From NCBI GenBank assembly GCA_964428345.1, contig CAYRYD010000013.1:1-64000 (forward strand): 64,000 nt of DNA, given 5' to 3'. The translations under genes were made by a program, and so were the position numbers. Source of the DNA: JABDMH01 sp964428345. Lineage in GTDB: Bacteria > Bacteroidota > Bacteroidia > Chitinophagales > Saprospiraceae. Shown here piece by piece: positions 1 through 8,232 of this stretch; the stretch's first letter is position 1, and the number at the start of each line of letters is the position of its first letter. Under the pieces are notes generated by a model. That model saw only the letters and a list, made by a program, of their open reading frames with translations, had not been told where the DNA came from and made no database searches.

Positions 1-42
1 TATTTTTTCAACAATTACAAAGAACATGACGGCATGACAAAA

Positions 43-882
43 TTACAATTTTTTCCTTCTCATGCTTTCACCTTTTAACTCTATTCTATGCGAGGTATGT
101 ATCAGGCGGTCCAGAATGGCATCTGCAATAGTTTCATCTCCGATTACATGATACCAATTGGCCACCGGCAATTGACTGGATATGATGGTAGCCTTTTTTG
201 CATGCCGGTCTTCAATCAGATCTAATAGATCATATCGTTGCTGCTGCTCAAGCTGGGTAAGACCAAAATCATCAAGAATGAGTAGATCTGTTTGGTTGAG
301 TTTGTCCAATGATTTAAAGATACTTCCGTCGACTCTTGCCATTTTCATTTTTAAGAAGAGTTTTTGGACATTATGGTATTGCACTTTGAAGCCTTGGGCA
401 CAAGCCTGATGGCCCAAGCAATAAATGTACCTGGTAGCATAATCCATAATAGCAAATAAATACATAAATCCATTTTTAAGCCCCAGATAGGTAATATCTG
501 CAACCCAGACCTGATTCGGATAGACATCTTTCAGGTTTGCAAGTAAGTAGGGATACTTATAGGCGGTCTTATCAGCTCTGCTTGTAAAGGGATTAGGTCC
601 TAATGCCCTGATATCCATGATCTTATATAATCTCTCTATCCTTTTCTTACTGACTTTATAACCACACGCATGGTTTATAAAATCGGTCATTCGTGGAACA
701 CCATAAAAGGGTGTCCGTTGATATTGCTGGTCGATTACCCTCATTAAATAGGCATTCAATGGACTCATTGCTCTTGGCTTATAATAATGGCTACCTCTTG
801 GGACCTGAAGTAATCTGCATTGCAGTCGTCGACTGAGATCACTTTTTGAATCTATCATGGATGCCCTGGTACCTCTATCCAT
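43..882 (-). pseudogene. Chimeric ORF: IS3 OrfB transposase N-terminus fused to IstB ATPase C-terminus
   Basis: Residues 1 to about 155 look like an IS3-family OrfB: the HTH_21-type region (YGVPRMTDFI) is followed by the start of the integrase core, with its first catalytic Asp in NQVWVADITYL. The second Asp and the Glu of the DDE triad are absent. From about residue 156 (LGHQACAQGFKV) the sequence is that of IS21 IstB, an AAA+ transposition helper. It keeps Walker B (LLILDDFG) and the C-terminal DAILDRLIH region but lacks the Walker A loop. Neither half can be a working protein of its family. The start could be the ATG at 882 or the TTG just before it, but translation as an OrfAB fusion by -1 frameshift is the family norm. 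Whether the junction is real recombination or a misassembly cannot be told from sequence. Confidence 0.75.
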
Positions 883-1163
883 CAAAAGAGCTTTTTTTTA
901 AAGAAATCTATCTCCATCTGGAGCTTCCCGATCTTACTGTATAGCTTCTCGATATCCTCTTGATCAGCTTTAGAAGAGTTTGGATGGACTGGACTCAGAA
1001 ATTGTTTGGCATTCTCTAGAAAGTCAGCCTTCCATTTGGAAATCTGGTTCGGGTGAAGATCATATCGCTGACTCAGTTCGGTCAGGGTAGATCGCTCCTT
1101 TAGAGCCTCCAGAATCACTTTTAGTTTGAATTCTTCGGTAAATTTTCTTCGTTTCTGTTTCAT
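882..1163 (-). CDS. IS3-family transposase OrfA
   Basis: This 93-residue protein starts MKQKRRKFTEEFK, the usual opening of the HTH_Tnp_1 (OrfA) family. The N-terminal helix-turn-helix (LTELSQRYDLHPNQISKW) should bind the element ends, and a leucine-rich C-terminal helix (IEKLYSKIGKLQMEIDFFKKKLF) fits the family's dimerisation zipper. The gene ends TTC TTT AAA AAA AAG CTC TTT TGA and its stop overlaps the orfB ATG. The A AAA AAG heptamer (891-899 on the complementary strand) is a classic -1 slippage site and would join OrfA to OrfB. Length is normal for the family. It looks intact although its partner gene is broken. Confidence 0.85.
   Translation of the reverse strand: MKQKRRKFTEEFKLKVILEALKERSTLTELSQRYDLHPNQISKWKADFLENAKQFLSPVHPNSSKADQEDIEKLYSKIGKLQMEIDFFKKKLF
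891..899 (-). promoter_or_regulatory. Probable -1 programmed frameshift site (A AAA AAG)
   Basis: Eight A residues followed by G in the sense strand of orfA, ten bases before its stop codon. In the zero frame the codons are AAA AAA AAG, the same heptamer class as the dnaX slippery site. Slipping back one base continues into the orfB frame as KALLMDRGTRAS, which matches the usual OrfAB junction of IS3 elements. Confidence 0.6.
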
Positions 1164-1230
1164 AATCTGTAGCTTAAGTTAATCATTATCCAACTTAGCT
1201 ACTGGTTCGAATTTTGGGGGGATGCTCATT

Positions 1231-1993
1231 CTGTTGGATGGCAAGATTGAAAAAAGGGAGTTCCTACTGACCTGGCGTTTCAAGGTCCTGCATCTATACA
1301 CCAATTACTTCCAATCTCTGATGTTTCGATGACCGTGAATTCCTTTAAGCATAATCGAACTCAATAAAAGGTCTTTTAATATTTCATATGGGAGTGACAC
1401 TAGGGGCAGGGTCACCTTTAGCACCCCTGGACCCATAATCAAGTATCTCGAAATACCCCCCGTAGTCCGGATAGTAAAAAAGCCACATCCTGATACTGAT
1501 TTTGACTTTTCCCCTTTTTCTGGCTCGTCTCACAGTCACACACTCACGGACACCCTGCCACGCGCTGACCCAATCTCAGGCTGACCGCAAGAGAGTGACT
1601 GTCTGCTGCCCACTAGCCGATAATACACAGTTCGAATGCTCGGCCTTCCCACCAGTCATCTCAATCTCACATCCGAACAGTGCACCAAAACCCCTTTCCA
1701 CTCCTCGGCAACCACACTCTCCCATGCATCCTTCCTACCTCGCACCACAGCTCAGGATTCCCATAAGAGAGTGATCGCACCCAACCCACTGCAGAAAAAA
1801 AAGCGCGCAGAAGCCCTACTCATCTCGCATCGTTTCAGCGCTGAACCCCTTTTTCTGGCAATGGATCATGACTCCTTTAGATTGATTTGTATCGGCGAGC
1901 TATTGTCATACTGGCTATTGGCTACAGGTTAAGGGTTGGATTTCCTCCTTTTAAAAACAGGTTCTGATTATTAACATTAAAATACATACAGTC
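1231..1993. other. Gene-free stretch between the IS remnant and the J-domain gene
   Basis: No supported gene. Two open frames near 1502-1932 have low-complexity, Pro/Ser/His-rich products with no family resemblance. The stretch 1495-1800 is pyrimidine-rich on the plus strand, unlike the coding DNA around it. The last 60 bases are AT-rich and probably carry the leader of the next gene. Confidence 0.4.
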
Positions 1994-2485
1994 ATGAGAG
2001 AAACTAAAATGTACTTTGCTTCATGCAGAACTATTGACGAAGCGAAAAAAGTGTATAGAACGCTTGCATTCCTTTTACACCCGGATAAGGGAGGCACTAA
2101 AGAACAGTTTCAAGATTTACAGAACCAATTTGAAGCATTTAGACCGACCGAACAGAAATACCGGACCGAATATTCAGACTTCAAAGCGCAAGCCGCCGAT
2201 TTCATGGAAATAATTGAACGCCTAAGAGTAATACCTTGCATTGAAGTTGAATTAATTGGTTCTTGGATATGGGTATCAGGTGACACGCGCCCAGTATCCG
2301 ATAGAATAAAAGCAGCGACAGACGGAACCGGATTTAAAACTACGTGGAACCGCGCCCGTAGTTGCTGGCAGATCCACAGCGGAAACTATCAAAAACGTTC
2401 AGGCGAACTATTAAGTAAGGAGGAAATTTGCGCCCGCTACGGGAGCACGAAGTACGACCAGCAAGACATACTTGTAATCGATTAA
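1994..2485 (+). CDS. Small J-domain (DnaJ-like) protein of a mobile element
   Basis: A 163-residue protein whose first 60 residues fit a J domain: helix II (IDEAKKVYRTLAFLL), the diagnostic HPD motif (HPDKGG) and helix III (KEQFQDLQNQFEAF). J domains stimulate Hsp70 ATPase activity. The rest, with a WIWVSGDTRP segment near residue 92 and a WQIHSGNY segment near residue 136, has no Gly/Phe or zinc-finger region, so this is not chromosomal DnaJ. The same architecture occurs in small phage and plasmid J proteins. The HPDKGG context also resembles viral T-antigen J domains. It sits at the left of an integrative-element gene set, ahead of an unknown gene. I infer that it recruits host Hsp70 to element replication or assembly. 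Start: the ATG giving MRETKMYFAS; the internal Met six codons on is an alternative. Confidence 0.7.
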   Translation: MRETKMYFASCRTIDEAKKVYRTLAFLLHPDKGGTKEQFQDLQNQFEAFRPTEQKYRTEYSDFKAQAADFMEIIERLRVIPCIEVELIGSWIWVSGDTRPVSDRIKAATDGTGFKTTWNRARSCWQIHSGNYQKRSGELLSKEEICARYGSTKYDQQDILVID

Positions 2486-2492
2486 ATCTTCA

Positions 2493-2530
2493 GGGATCCG
2501 ACCGTAAAACGTCGGTTCCCAATATTTTTT
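2493..2530 (+). terminator. Rho-independent terminator after the J-domain gene
   Basis: The arms GGGA-T-CCGAC and GTCGG-T-TCCC pair around an eight-base loop with one T/T mismatch, and are followed by AATATTTTTT. It lies just after the stop of the J-domain gene and before the next gene on the same strand. Confidence 0.6.
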
Positions 2531-2549
2531 AACCATTAAATAAATTATT

Positions 2550-2975
2550 ATGAGCAATGTTCAAATTGTCAAAGCATATCCGAAAGACGGAAATGCTGTT
2601 TTCAAACTCATTTCAGTTAATGAAAATCCTTTGAATCCGATTCGAACTTGTTACGTCACAAAACCAATCGGTTCGGTCGAGGGGAATTTATCAGATTATA
2701 ATGGAAAAACCTTCCCCGGCCGTATTGTTTTTGACGAAAGTGTAAATCCCAATCCTAAAACGACATTTAATTTGGCAAAAAGGGCTGGCGTGGATCAGAT
2801 TACGTATTATCTCGTCTTCAAAGAAAACGGCTTGGTTGGTTATCTGGAAAGGCATTGGAGATACACGAAATCAGAACGGAGCGACTTTAAGATCGATCGT
2901 GAAGTATTCGAAATACGGCCTGTTACTAAATCCCCAAGGGAATGGAAAAGGGTGTTGGAAGGAAGAATGGTCTGA
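2550..2975 (+). CDS. Hypothetical accessory protein, 141 aa
   Basis: I do not recognise this protein. It opens MSNVQIVKAYPKDGNAVFKL after an AT-rich leader. It has no signal peptide or membrane segment and a mixed beta-rich composition with many charged and aromatic residues near the C-terminus (GYLERHWRYTKSERSDF). It lies between two clear terminators on the same strand as the J-domain gene, so it is probably transcribed alone. The context of an integrative element suggests an element function. Support for being coding is its length, its clean start and the terminator right after its stop. Confidence 0.55.
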   Translation: MSNVQIVKAYPKDGNAVFKLISVNENPLNPIRTCYVTKPIGSVEGNLSDYNGKTFPGRIVFDESVNPNPKTTFNLAKRAGVDQITYYLVFKENGLVGYLERHWRYTKSERSDFKIDREVFEIRPVTKSPREWKRVLEGRMV

Positions 2976-2982
2976 AGAAAGG

Positions 2983-3007
2983 AGGAGAGTTCGTCTCTCC
3001 TTTTTTT
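2983..3007 (+). terminator. Rho-independent terminator
   Basis: AGGAGAG, loop TTCGT, CTCTCCT, then seven T residues. It begins nine bases after the stop of the 141-residue ORF. Perfect seven-base-pair stem. Confidence 0.8.
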
Positions 3008-3967
3008 ATAACTCCGGCATCGATCTGCTTTCGGGCACGGCAGAAAATCAAGTGTAAGTGCGGCAACAGAGATTACCACAAAGGGACCGTAAATATAGGA
3101 GATAGATAGCATTGTAACCGCTGCTATTATAGAAAACCTGCATGCAAATCTTTGTTTAATCTGGAGCGTATGTACTATATATACAGTTGCCGCACGTACG
3201 GGAGGTATAAGGAGTATTGTAATCGCTACACATATAGAGAGCAGTACTACCTGCATACAAAACCCTAGTAATGATCGGGAGCATTATGAACTTCTTCACA
3301 TACAGTATTGCTCATACAATCTTACTTGGTCGTGAAGTGTGACAGGTACAGCATGTACTAAACAACTTCCCTAAACAGGTGCGGTACTGGGTGATCAACA
3401 AACTCGTGTACAAACAGACCTAAATACAAGTTGTAGAACTATCACATTACAATTCGCATAAAACAGATGCATGACCAGTAGATCAAACAATCTTACCTAC
3501 ATAAAGGCGCACAAAGAGCATCATAAAACAGTTGCGTCTACGTGCTACTTAACAAAAGGTAAGCATCAAATCATTTCCTACAAAGTGTTCAATCAGTAAC
3601 GTGCAGGGTGATACAATGGTAGCCTGTTAAGTTGTACTTACGTTAGTCTCCATTTTGCTAATCACCTTAAAGATTATGGCAATTTCCCACGTTTTTTGTA
3701 GAAGCATTCTTGACTATTCACCTGTAAGGGATAAGTCAAAAAAAAGAGCTTCAAAAACACTTTTCCTTTACAGGGCGGCGTGGCACCAAAATAAGTAGAC
3801 TGGAGACCTACCAACAATATCCATTTGAATATAAAACCTGAGTAACCGAGAAAGTCTTCTTGTCTCTTGAATATATCTCTTGGGGGTATATCCCCTTCAT
3901 GTATACATACACGTAGAAACAGTAGAATCAAAAGACTAAAAGACTTCGAGGTATGTTTTGGAGACAG
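3008..3967. repeat. Gene-free region with degenerate direct repeats beside the primase/helicase gene
   Basis: No supported gene in about 960 bases. Two units about 105-115 bases apart (about 3105-3176 and 3210-3292) share the ordered words G(C/T)ATTGTAA(C/T)CGCT, ACCTGCAT(G/A)CAAA and GGAGC(G/A)T. A second word family, (T)AAAACAG(A/T)TGC or TAAACAGGTGC, occurs near 3371, 3459 and 3524. ACAATCTTAC(T/C)T also occurs twice. The repeats are old and imperfect. Because they sit at the 3' side of the element's primase/helicase gene, a replication origin or recombination region is possible but unproven. Small open frames here have no family support. Confidence 0.4.
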
Positions 3968-5503
3968 CTACTTTTTCGCTATTCTCGTATACGAACTACC
4001 ACCAGATCTTTTAATCGTACGGTTCAGATCCTCAATATCACAGAATTTTCCGATCCAGTTCGAAAATTGCCTTTGACCAGCTGTTCCATCATAATGCCCA
4101 ACAAACTGATCAAAGAGTTTCCTGGTATCATGCCATACATTGGTTTGTAAATTTGCGTTGAAGATCCATTCAGCAAAGTCTTGCGAAGTTGTCTGCGCGA
4201 GTCGGTTTCTGTTAACGCTCGGATGCTCATACTTGAGTAAACCTTCTTCCAAATACAATCTCGCACATCCTAACATAAATGTATCAAACCGTTTCCATTC
4301 GGTTGAATCCCAGTCATGGAAGAACCGACTTCCATGCTCATGAATAATTGGTTGTTGGCAACCTGCCCGTTCCAGATTGGAATAATGAGATCCGAATACG
4401 ACAATGTGTTGTCTTCTTTTGCGAGTGTTCCCCTCCATCGGTAATATAATATTTGAAGTAAAGTAAAACTTTGGTAGTCGATCTCTAGAAATTCGAAAAC
4501 TAGATCGATTTTTCTCTTCGACCTCCAAGCCTTCAGATAAAATTGAATTGAATCTATTAAACATTTTATCCCCTTCTTCCACATCGTCCACTTGTACGAT
4601 CTGTGTCGAAAAGGTTACACCTTGGAAAGAAAAGCGATCTCTGTTATCAAATTTCTTTCCGTCGAGTATTTTTAGGGACCGCAATTGTGCAACGGCTTGA
4701 CCTAAAACTCCCTTTCCTGTTCCACCTTCAGGTCTTCCGGCATTTGTAAATTCCTCATCATAAGCAATAACAGCTTTGGATATGCTGGGATCGGAAAAGC
4801 CATGCAGTAAATATCCGATTGCTGTTCGCAAATTCTTTATTCGTTCTTCATTCCCATCTGAGACATTTCTGACAAAATTCGAGAACTGAGAACTGGTATT
4901 ATCCAAACAAAAGTTTCGCTGAATCATCTGCTCCTCCCAAATCAATCCCGTAATGTTTTTATACAAATGTCTCGTTAGACCTCTAGATCTAACTTCGACA
5001 ACACAATTAAGAAATGGGAAATAAGATCGATCTTGTTCATCTCGTAAGACCTTACCTTCATCAAATTTATCGAGGTACTCAAGCCAATTTGCGTTCAGAA
5101 GCAAGTGAGAATGTTTGTGCCACATTTCGACAAACGCCTCCTTCGTAATTCCCCATGCAGGGATATCGAGCACTGTTTTATCGATCCACATTCTCAAAGA
5201 CCTCTTGATATCTTCAATACTCATCTTCTTTACAATATTTTGATCGATCCACACATATTTATCAACTCCAGGAATTTTTTGGATCTTAGCCCGCGACAAG
5301 AGTCTAAGAACACCTTCTTTAAAAATAGACTTTAAATCGTATCGTTGACCCACGCTTTTGAACTCCCATATTTTCCAGACATATTTCTCCGATGAAAGTA
5401 GTGTAAGCTTAACTTGAGAACTGGGCTTAGTTGATACTGGGCTTACGACATTTTTTTTATGGCCATTCTGATTGACTTTTAAAGTAGTATTTTGTAACTT
5501 CAT
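3968..5503 (-). CDS. Primase/helicase-like replication protein of an integrative element (DUF5906 / SF3-like ATPase)
   Basis: A 511-residue protein with an ATPase core in its C-terminal half: a Walker A loop (EGGTGKGVLG), an acidic Walker B-like strand (TQIVQVDDVEEGD) and a following polar strand (RLPKFYFTSN) that fits motif C/sensor 1 of SF3/D5-type helicases. The N-terminal 250 residues have Trp-rich segments but no clear zinc finger or archaeo-eukaryotic primase motif, so primase activity is not shown. Such proteins unwind the circular or replicating form of Bacteroidota integrative elements. The gene runs leftward and follows the excisionase-like HTH gene with a 78-base gap. Start: the ATG giving MKLQNTTLKVNQNG. 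Confidence 0.7.
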   Translation of the reverse strand: MKLQNTTLKVNQNGHKKNVVSPVSTKPSSQVKLTLLSSEKYVWKIWEFKSVGQRYDLKSIFKEGVLRLLSRAKIQKIPGVDKYVWIDQNIVKKMSIEDIKRSLRMWIDKTVLDIPAWGITKEAFVEMWHKHSHLLLNANWLEYLDKFDEGKVLRDEQDRSYFPFLNCVVEVRSRGLTRHLYKNITGLIWEEQMIQRNFCLDNTSSQFSNFVRNVSDGNEERIKNLRTAIGYLLHGFSDPSISKAVIAYDEEFTNAGRPEGGTGKGVLGQAVAQLRSLKILDGKKFDNRDRFSFQGVTFSTQIVQVDDVEEGDKMFNRFNSILSEGLEVEEKNRSSFRISRDRLPKFYFTSNIILPMEGNTRKRRQHIVVFGSHYSNLERAGCQQPIIHEHGSRFFHDWDSTEWKRFDTFMLGCARLYLEEGLLKYEHPSVNRNRLAQTTSQDFAEWIFNANLQTNVWHDTRKLFDQFVGHYDGTAGQRQFSNWIGKFCDIEDLNRTIKRSGGSSYTRIAKK

Positions 5504-5530
5504 AGCTGAAATGTTTGAAATTTATAAAAT

Positions 5531-5560
5531 GTCCGAGTTACGGCTCGGGCTTTTTTTTTT
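5531..5560 (+). terminator. Hairpin with T tract, pointing away from the primase gene
   Basis: GTCCGAG and CTCGGGC pair (one G-T) around TTACGG and are followed by ten T residues on the plus strand. No plus-strand gene ends here. The hairpin sits in the 78-base gap between two leftward genes, so it would stop rightward (antisense) transcription or act as a leader structure for the primase mRNA. Confidence 0.5.
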
Positions 5561-5581
5561 GAGGAATTACCGAAATCCTGG

Positions 5582-5857
5582 TTATTCTTTGGACTGACTT
5601 AATTTGGAGATTTTAAGGATCTGATCTTTTCGAAACCGCACTCGTCGATTACCTAGGATCACACGTTCTAGGATCCCTTTTCGGGCATAATTGTCAATAG
5701 TAATTGGCGAGCAACCTAATGCATTAGCTGCCTGGGACCTGGTTAATAGCTCGGGTAAAGAATGTTGGTTAAGTTGATCGCTTCGATGTTCATTTAGAAT
5801 TTCTTTGAAGACTCTTCTGAGTCTTTCTTCCGAGATCAACCATACTTGTTGCTCCAT
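5582..5857 (-). CDS. Excisionase-like helix-turn-helix protein (HTH_17 type)
   Basis: A 91-residue protein. Residues about 34-85 (LLTRSQAANALGCSPITIDNYARKGILERVILGNRRVRFRK, given here in outline) form a MerR/excisionase-type winged helix: a helix-turn-helix followed by an Arg-rich wing that carries the conserved V-G-x-R-x-R-F pattern. Such proteins bind element ends and steer the tyrosine recombinase toward excision, or act as the element's transcriptional regulator. The N-terminal third is an amphipathic helix (RLRRVFKEILNEH). It lies between the primase/helicase and the recombinase gene on the same strand, the usual Bacteroidota element order. Confidence 0.75.
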   Translation of the reverse strand: MEQQVWLISEERLRRVFKEILNEHRSDQLNQHSLPELLTRSQAANALGCSPITIDNYARKGILERVILGNRRVRFRKDQILKISKLSQSKE

Positions 5858-5962
5858 AGTGATAGATTTTATGAAGCAAATCTATATCAAATGGATACAA
5901 GTTGTCAATGTAGTTGATTTAGGTAGACCATCTAAAGTTATGATTATGTGTATGTTACATAT

Positions 5963-6688
5963 TCACCTTTGTCTAATTAGGTCGAATTTCTTGATATATC
6001 GAGGCTTATAAATATAAGGATAGGGTTTGTCATATATTCCTCTGGACTGTCCTGGCGCCAACATTCTTAATACTGATGCAGAAGGTTCGAATAATAGCTG
6101 AATAGTTTTCTTAGAGGTAATCTCAATCCATCCCTTCCTTTCCAATTCAACAAATAGTTCAGCTAGTTCCTGTTGTTTTCCAAGCCATTTGATGGGAACC
6201 AATTTCTTTGGTAATTCAATCTGACGTGATTCAAGTTCCGATATAAGTTGTTGAAGATGTTGAGCTTGTTTAAGTATAGAGAAGGTTTGCGAGAACTCAA
6301 GTCTCATTAATTCAGGCGTCCAGCACTTATTAGTAAAGTATTCTTCTAAGATTTCTCTTCTAAAATATATCTGAGGTAAAACTAATTTTAGGTAGGCTTT
6401 AGGATCCCCATGTGCTTGCATAAATATCTCACGGAACTCACCCTTGAATGACTGCAGCATCAGTTCTTCCCTTTTATTTTTGTAGAAGTTCACTACATCG
6501 AATTCGAGAGAAGCCCTGAATTCTAATTCGTTCTTAATACGAAAAACATTATTCATAATACATGATGAGAAATGCGTATCCATTTGGTGATCCTCAATAA
6601 ATTTCGAAACAAATTCTGACCTTAGCTTGTAGCCGAGTATTTCATTATATAAGTTACCGTCTTTCACTAGAATATCGATTTTACTCAT
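5963..6688 (-). CDS. Hypothetical protein of the integrative element, about 241 aa
   Basis: Not assigned to a function. The protein is helical and charged, with no signal peptide or membrane span. A C-terminal segment (IKWLGKQQELAELFVELERKGWIE) resembles the winged-helix-like tail often seen in RteC-like and other Bacteroidota mobile-element proteins, where it sits before a final basic region. The first possible start is a TTG, but the ATG two codons later (MSKIDILVKDG) is preferred. It starts directly after the recombinase stop (two bases apart), so the two are almost certainly co-transcribed. A regulatory or DNA-processing role in the element is an inference from position. Confidence 0.55.
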   Translation of the reverse strand: MSKIDILVKDGNLYNEILGYKLRSEFVSKFIEDHQMDTHFSSCIMNNVFRIKNELEFRASLEFDVVNFYKNKREELMLQSFKGEFREIFMQAHGDPKAYLKLVLPQIYFRREILEEYFTNKCWTPELMRLEFSQTFSILKQAQHLQQLISELESRQIELPKKLVPIKWLGKQQELAELFVELERKGWIEITSKKTIQLLFEPSASVLRMLAPGQSRGIYDKPYPYIYKPRYIKKFDLIRQR

Positions 6689-6690
6689 CT

Positions 6691-7992
6691 TCAATACTTT
6701 TTGAAATGATTATGCTTTGCTGCCCGTTTGGCGTGCTCCTTTTGTTTGGTCTTATTGTATTTTTCGAACGATGAGGAAGACTTCCAGCCGCCCAATTGTT
6801 TTATGGTCTCCGTTGGTACGTCATCATTCAGTGAGTTGGTAACCATTGATCGCCTGCCGGTGTGGGTGGTGATCAGTTCCCATTTCTGATATTCCCGGGT
6901 AACAGACACGCCTCCTTCTTTCCGGGTAACCGAAACCACATCATCGATGCCGGCCGCTTTACCAATGGTCTTAAGATTTTCGTTCATCTTCTGATTGCTG
7001 ACGGCTTGGGGGAACTTACCGTCATACTTCATGACCAACTCCACAGCTAACGGATTAAGGGGGACTAGGACATCTTCATATGTCTTTAGGGTACGTTTGC
7101 TGAGAAACCAGGTCTCCCCCTCTTTGATAAAATCGGATTGCTTCAGTCTTGAAAAATCGGAGTATCTCAGCCCGGTAAAACAGGCCATACAAAACAAATC
7201 CCGGCTGATTTCCAGGTACTTTAAGTCATCACTATGGTATGGCACCCCGTCCGCCCGATTTATCGCCGGGAGGTCCAGGTAATAGATCCGTTTGATCTCC
7301 TCTTTGGATAGGGCAATCTTAGTTGGTTTGTCTTTACTCGGAAATATGGATTTCTTCAGTAGGACCGGATTGGTCGTAACATCATCTTCAATAGCTTGAC
7401 TGAAGATAGTCTTCAGGGTTGAGCATATTTTATGCACATGGTTTCCGGTAAAATAATTACCAGTGATCGGGCTGGTCTGCCCCTGAAGGTACCTAACGAA
7501 CCCTTTAAGGAAATCCTTATCGATCGCATCCAATAAAACCGGTTTGGGGGCGTATGCCATTACGTGCTTCTGAGTTGTCCGGTACACTGTAATGGATCCT
7601 TTTTTATATCTGGGGTCCTTCTCCCTATCTCGTATGAAATGCTCTATATAGCCCTGTAATGTCTTCCTATGGTCTGTGTTTTCCACCTTGCCGACCGCCT
7701 GGTCGATGGCGTGCCGGATCTTGTCCAGTGTTGGTATCTCCTTTAGCAGAAGCAATCGGGAATATTCTTCTTCTGCTGCCGTCCTGATCCGGTTTAACCT
7801 GATGGTTAGGTTTGCCAGTACAGAACTGTTTTCTTCGTTCCTGGGCATCCGCTGGCGTTCGTTCCACCGGGATGGGAGAATACTTTCGCCGGTGTAGTAC
7901 TTCAGCCGCTGCCCCCCGAACGAAAAGAAAAAGATAACCGGTGTATCTTGGGTAGCTTGGGGTTCCTTCAGGTAAAACTTTGATTTCGCCAT
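6691..7992 (-). CDS. Tyrosine recombinase (site-specific integrase)
   Basis: Catalyses strand exchange between element and chromosome. With the start at MAKSKFYL the protein has 433 residues: an N-terminal arm-binding domain (about 1-85), a SAM-like core-binding domain (about 105-205) and a catalytic domain (about 225-430). Catalytic residues visible in order are Arg276 (FTGLRYSD), a Lys near 300 (RTLKTYED), His377-x-x-Arg380 (HTGRRS), Trp403 in place of the usual His (GGWKSS) and nucleophile Tyr412 (FEKY). I set the start at 7992 because 18 residues upstream are untypical for the family and poorly conserved in character. The gene sits about 150 bases from a tRNA-like 3' sequence, the normal position next to the att site. 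It appears intact. Confidence 0.9.
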   Translation of the reverse strand: MAKSKFYLKEPQATQDTPVIFFFSFGGQRLKYYTGESILPSRWNERQRMPRNEENSSVLANLTIRLNRIRTAAEEEYSRLLLLKEIPTLDKIRHAIDQAVGKVENTDHRKTLQGYIEHFIRDREKDPRYKKGSITVYRTTQKHVMAYAPKPVLLDAIDKDFLKGFVRYLQGQTSPITGNYFTGNHVHKICSTLKTIFSQAIEDDVTTNPVLLKKSIFPSKDKPTKIALSKEEIKRIYYLDLPAINRADGVPYHSDDLKYLEISRDLFCMACFTGLRYSDFSRLKQSDFIKEGETWFLSKRTLKTYEDVLVPLNPLAVELVMKYDGKFPQAVSNQKMNENLKTIGKAAGIDDVVSVTRKEGGVSVTREYQKWELITTHTGRRSMVTNSLNDDVPTETIKQLGGWKSSSSFEKYNKTKQKEHAKRAAKHNHFKKY

Positions 7993-8040
7993 ATTATAGG
8001 CGAATTTAATATAAAGTACAGATAGGGGACACTTTATTTT

Positions 8041-8122
8041 ATACAAAGTACCTTCAGGGAATCAGGCGTTTAGCTTGTATATGAGTATAAGCTATTGATA
8101 AATAGGTAGTTAATACAAAGTA
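8041..8122. repeat. Direct repeat ATACAAAGTA upstream of the integrase
   Basis: The ten-base word ATACAAAGTA occurs at 8041-8050 and again at 8113-8122, with a related ATAAAGTACA nearby inside the integrase leader. Short direct repeats between an integrase gene and its att site are typical of recombinase arm sites. That reading is an inference. Confidence 0.3.
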
Positions 8123-8146
8123 TTTAGACTTAATGGGTATAATATT

Positions 8147-8165
8147 AAATCCCTCCTTCTCCGCC
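8147..8165 (+). other. Serine-tRNA-like 3' end, candidate att site
   Basis: The sequence AAATCCCTCCTTCTCCGCC reads as the end of a T-loop (AAT), the 3' strand of a T-stem (CCCTC), a seven-base acceptor strand (CTTCTCC) and discriminator G followed by CC. The matching 5' acceptor GGAGAAG is typical of serine tRNAs, but the rest of the tRNA is not here. A 3'-terminal tRNA fragment next to a tyrosine recombinase is the expected product of integration into a tRNA gene. Orientation places the complete tRNA on the left, outside the window. Confidence 0.4.
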
Positions 8166-8168
8166 TCC

Positions 8169-8203
8169 GCCCGCCGTAGCTTTAGCGAAGGCGGGCTGTT
8201 TTT
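8169..8203 (+). terminator. Palindromic repeat with T tract (terminator-like), first of a family
   Basis: Perfect arms GCCCGCC and GGCGGGC surround the loop GTAGCTTTAGCGAA and are followed by TGTTTTTTAT. The same loop with other arms recurs many times downstream. The first copy is structurally a good rho-independent terminator. Confidence 0.6.
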
Positions 8204-8232
8204 TATAGTAACACCATTTAGACCAAAACCAT

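Larger units (their letters stand above)
1..1230 (-). mobile_element. Remnant IS3-family insertion sequence, 3' end replaced by IS21 istB sequence
   Basis: The two overlapping reading frames (orfA then orfB on the minus strand) and the slippery A8G run between them are the layout of an IS3-family element. The outer end upstream of orfA probably lies near 1205-1230, where a G/C run next to TTCGAATTTTGGGG looks like a terminal repeat. No matching inverted copy is present at the other side, because orfB passes into istB-like sequence near base 415 and the IS3 right end is missing. The right boundary is therefore approximate and the left boundary is unknown or outside the window. I infer a decayed, recombined element that can no longer move itself. 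Confidence 0.6.

Noticed and set aside
1502..1932. Two overlapping open frames in the pyrimidine-rich stretch
   Set aside because: Low-complexity products, no family resemblance, and no clear starts.
2840..3256. 138-residue minus-strand frame with a hydrophobic start
   Set aside because: Its second half is antisense to the 141-residue gene, the hydrophobic start lies in repeat DNA, and the terminator runs through it.
3674..3931. 85-residue minus-strand frame
   Set aside because: No homology or signal; lies in AT-rich non-coding DNA.
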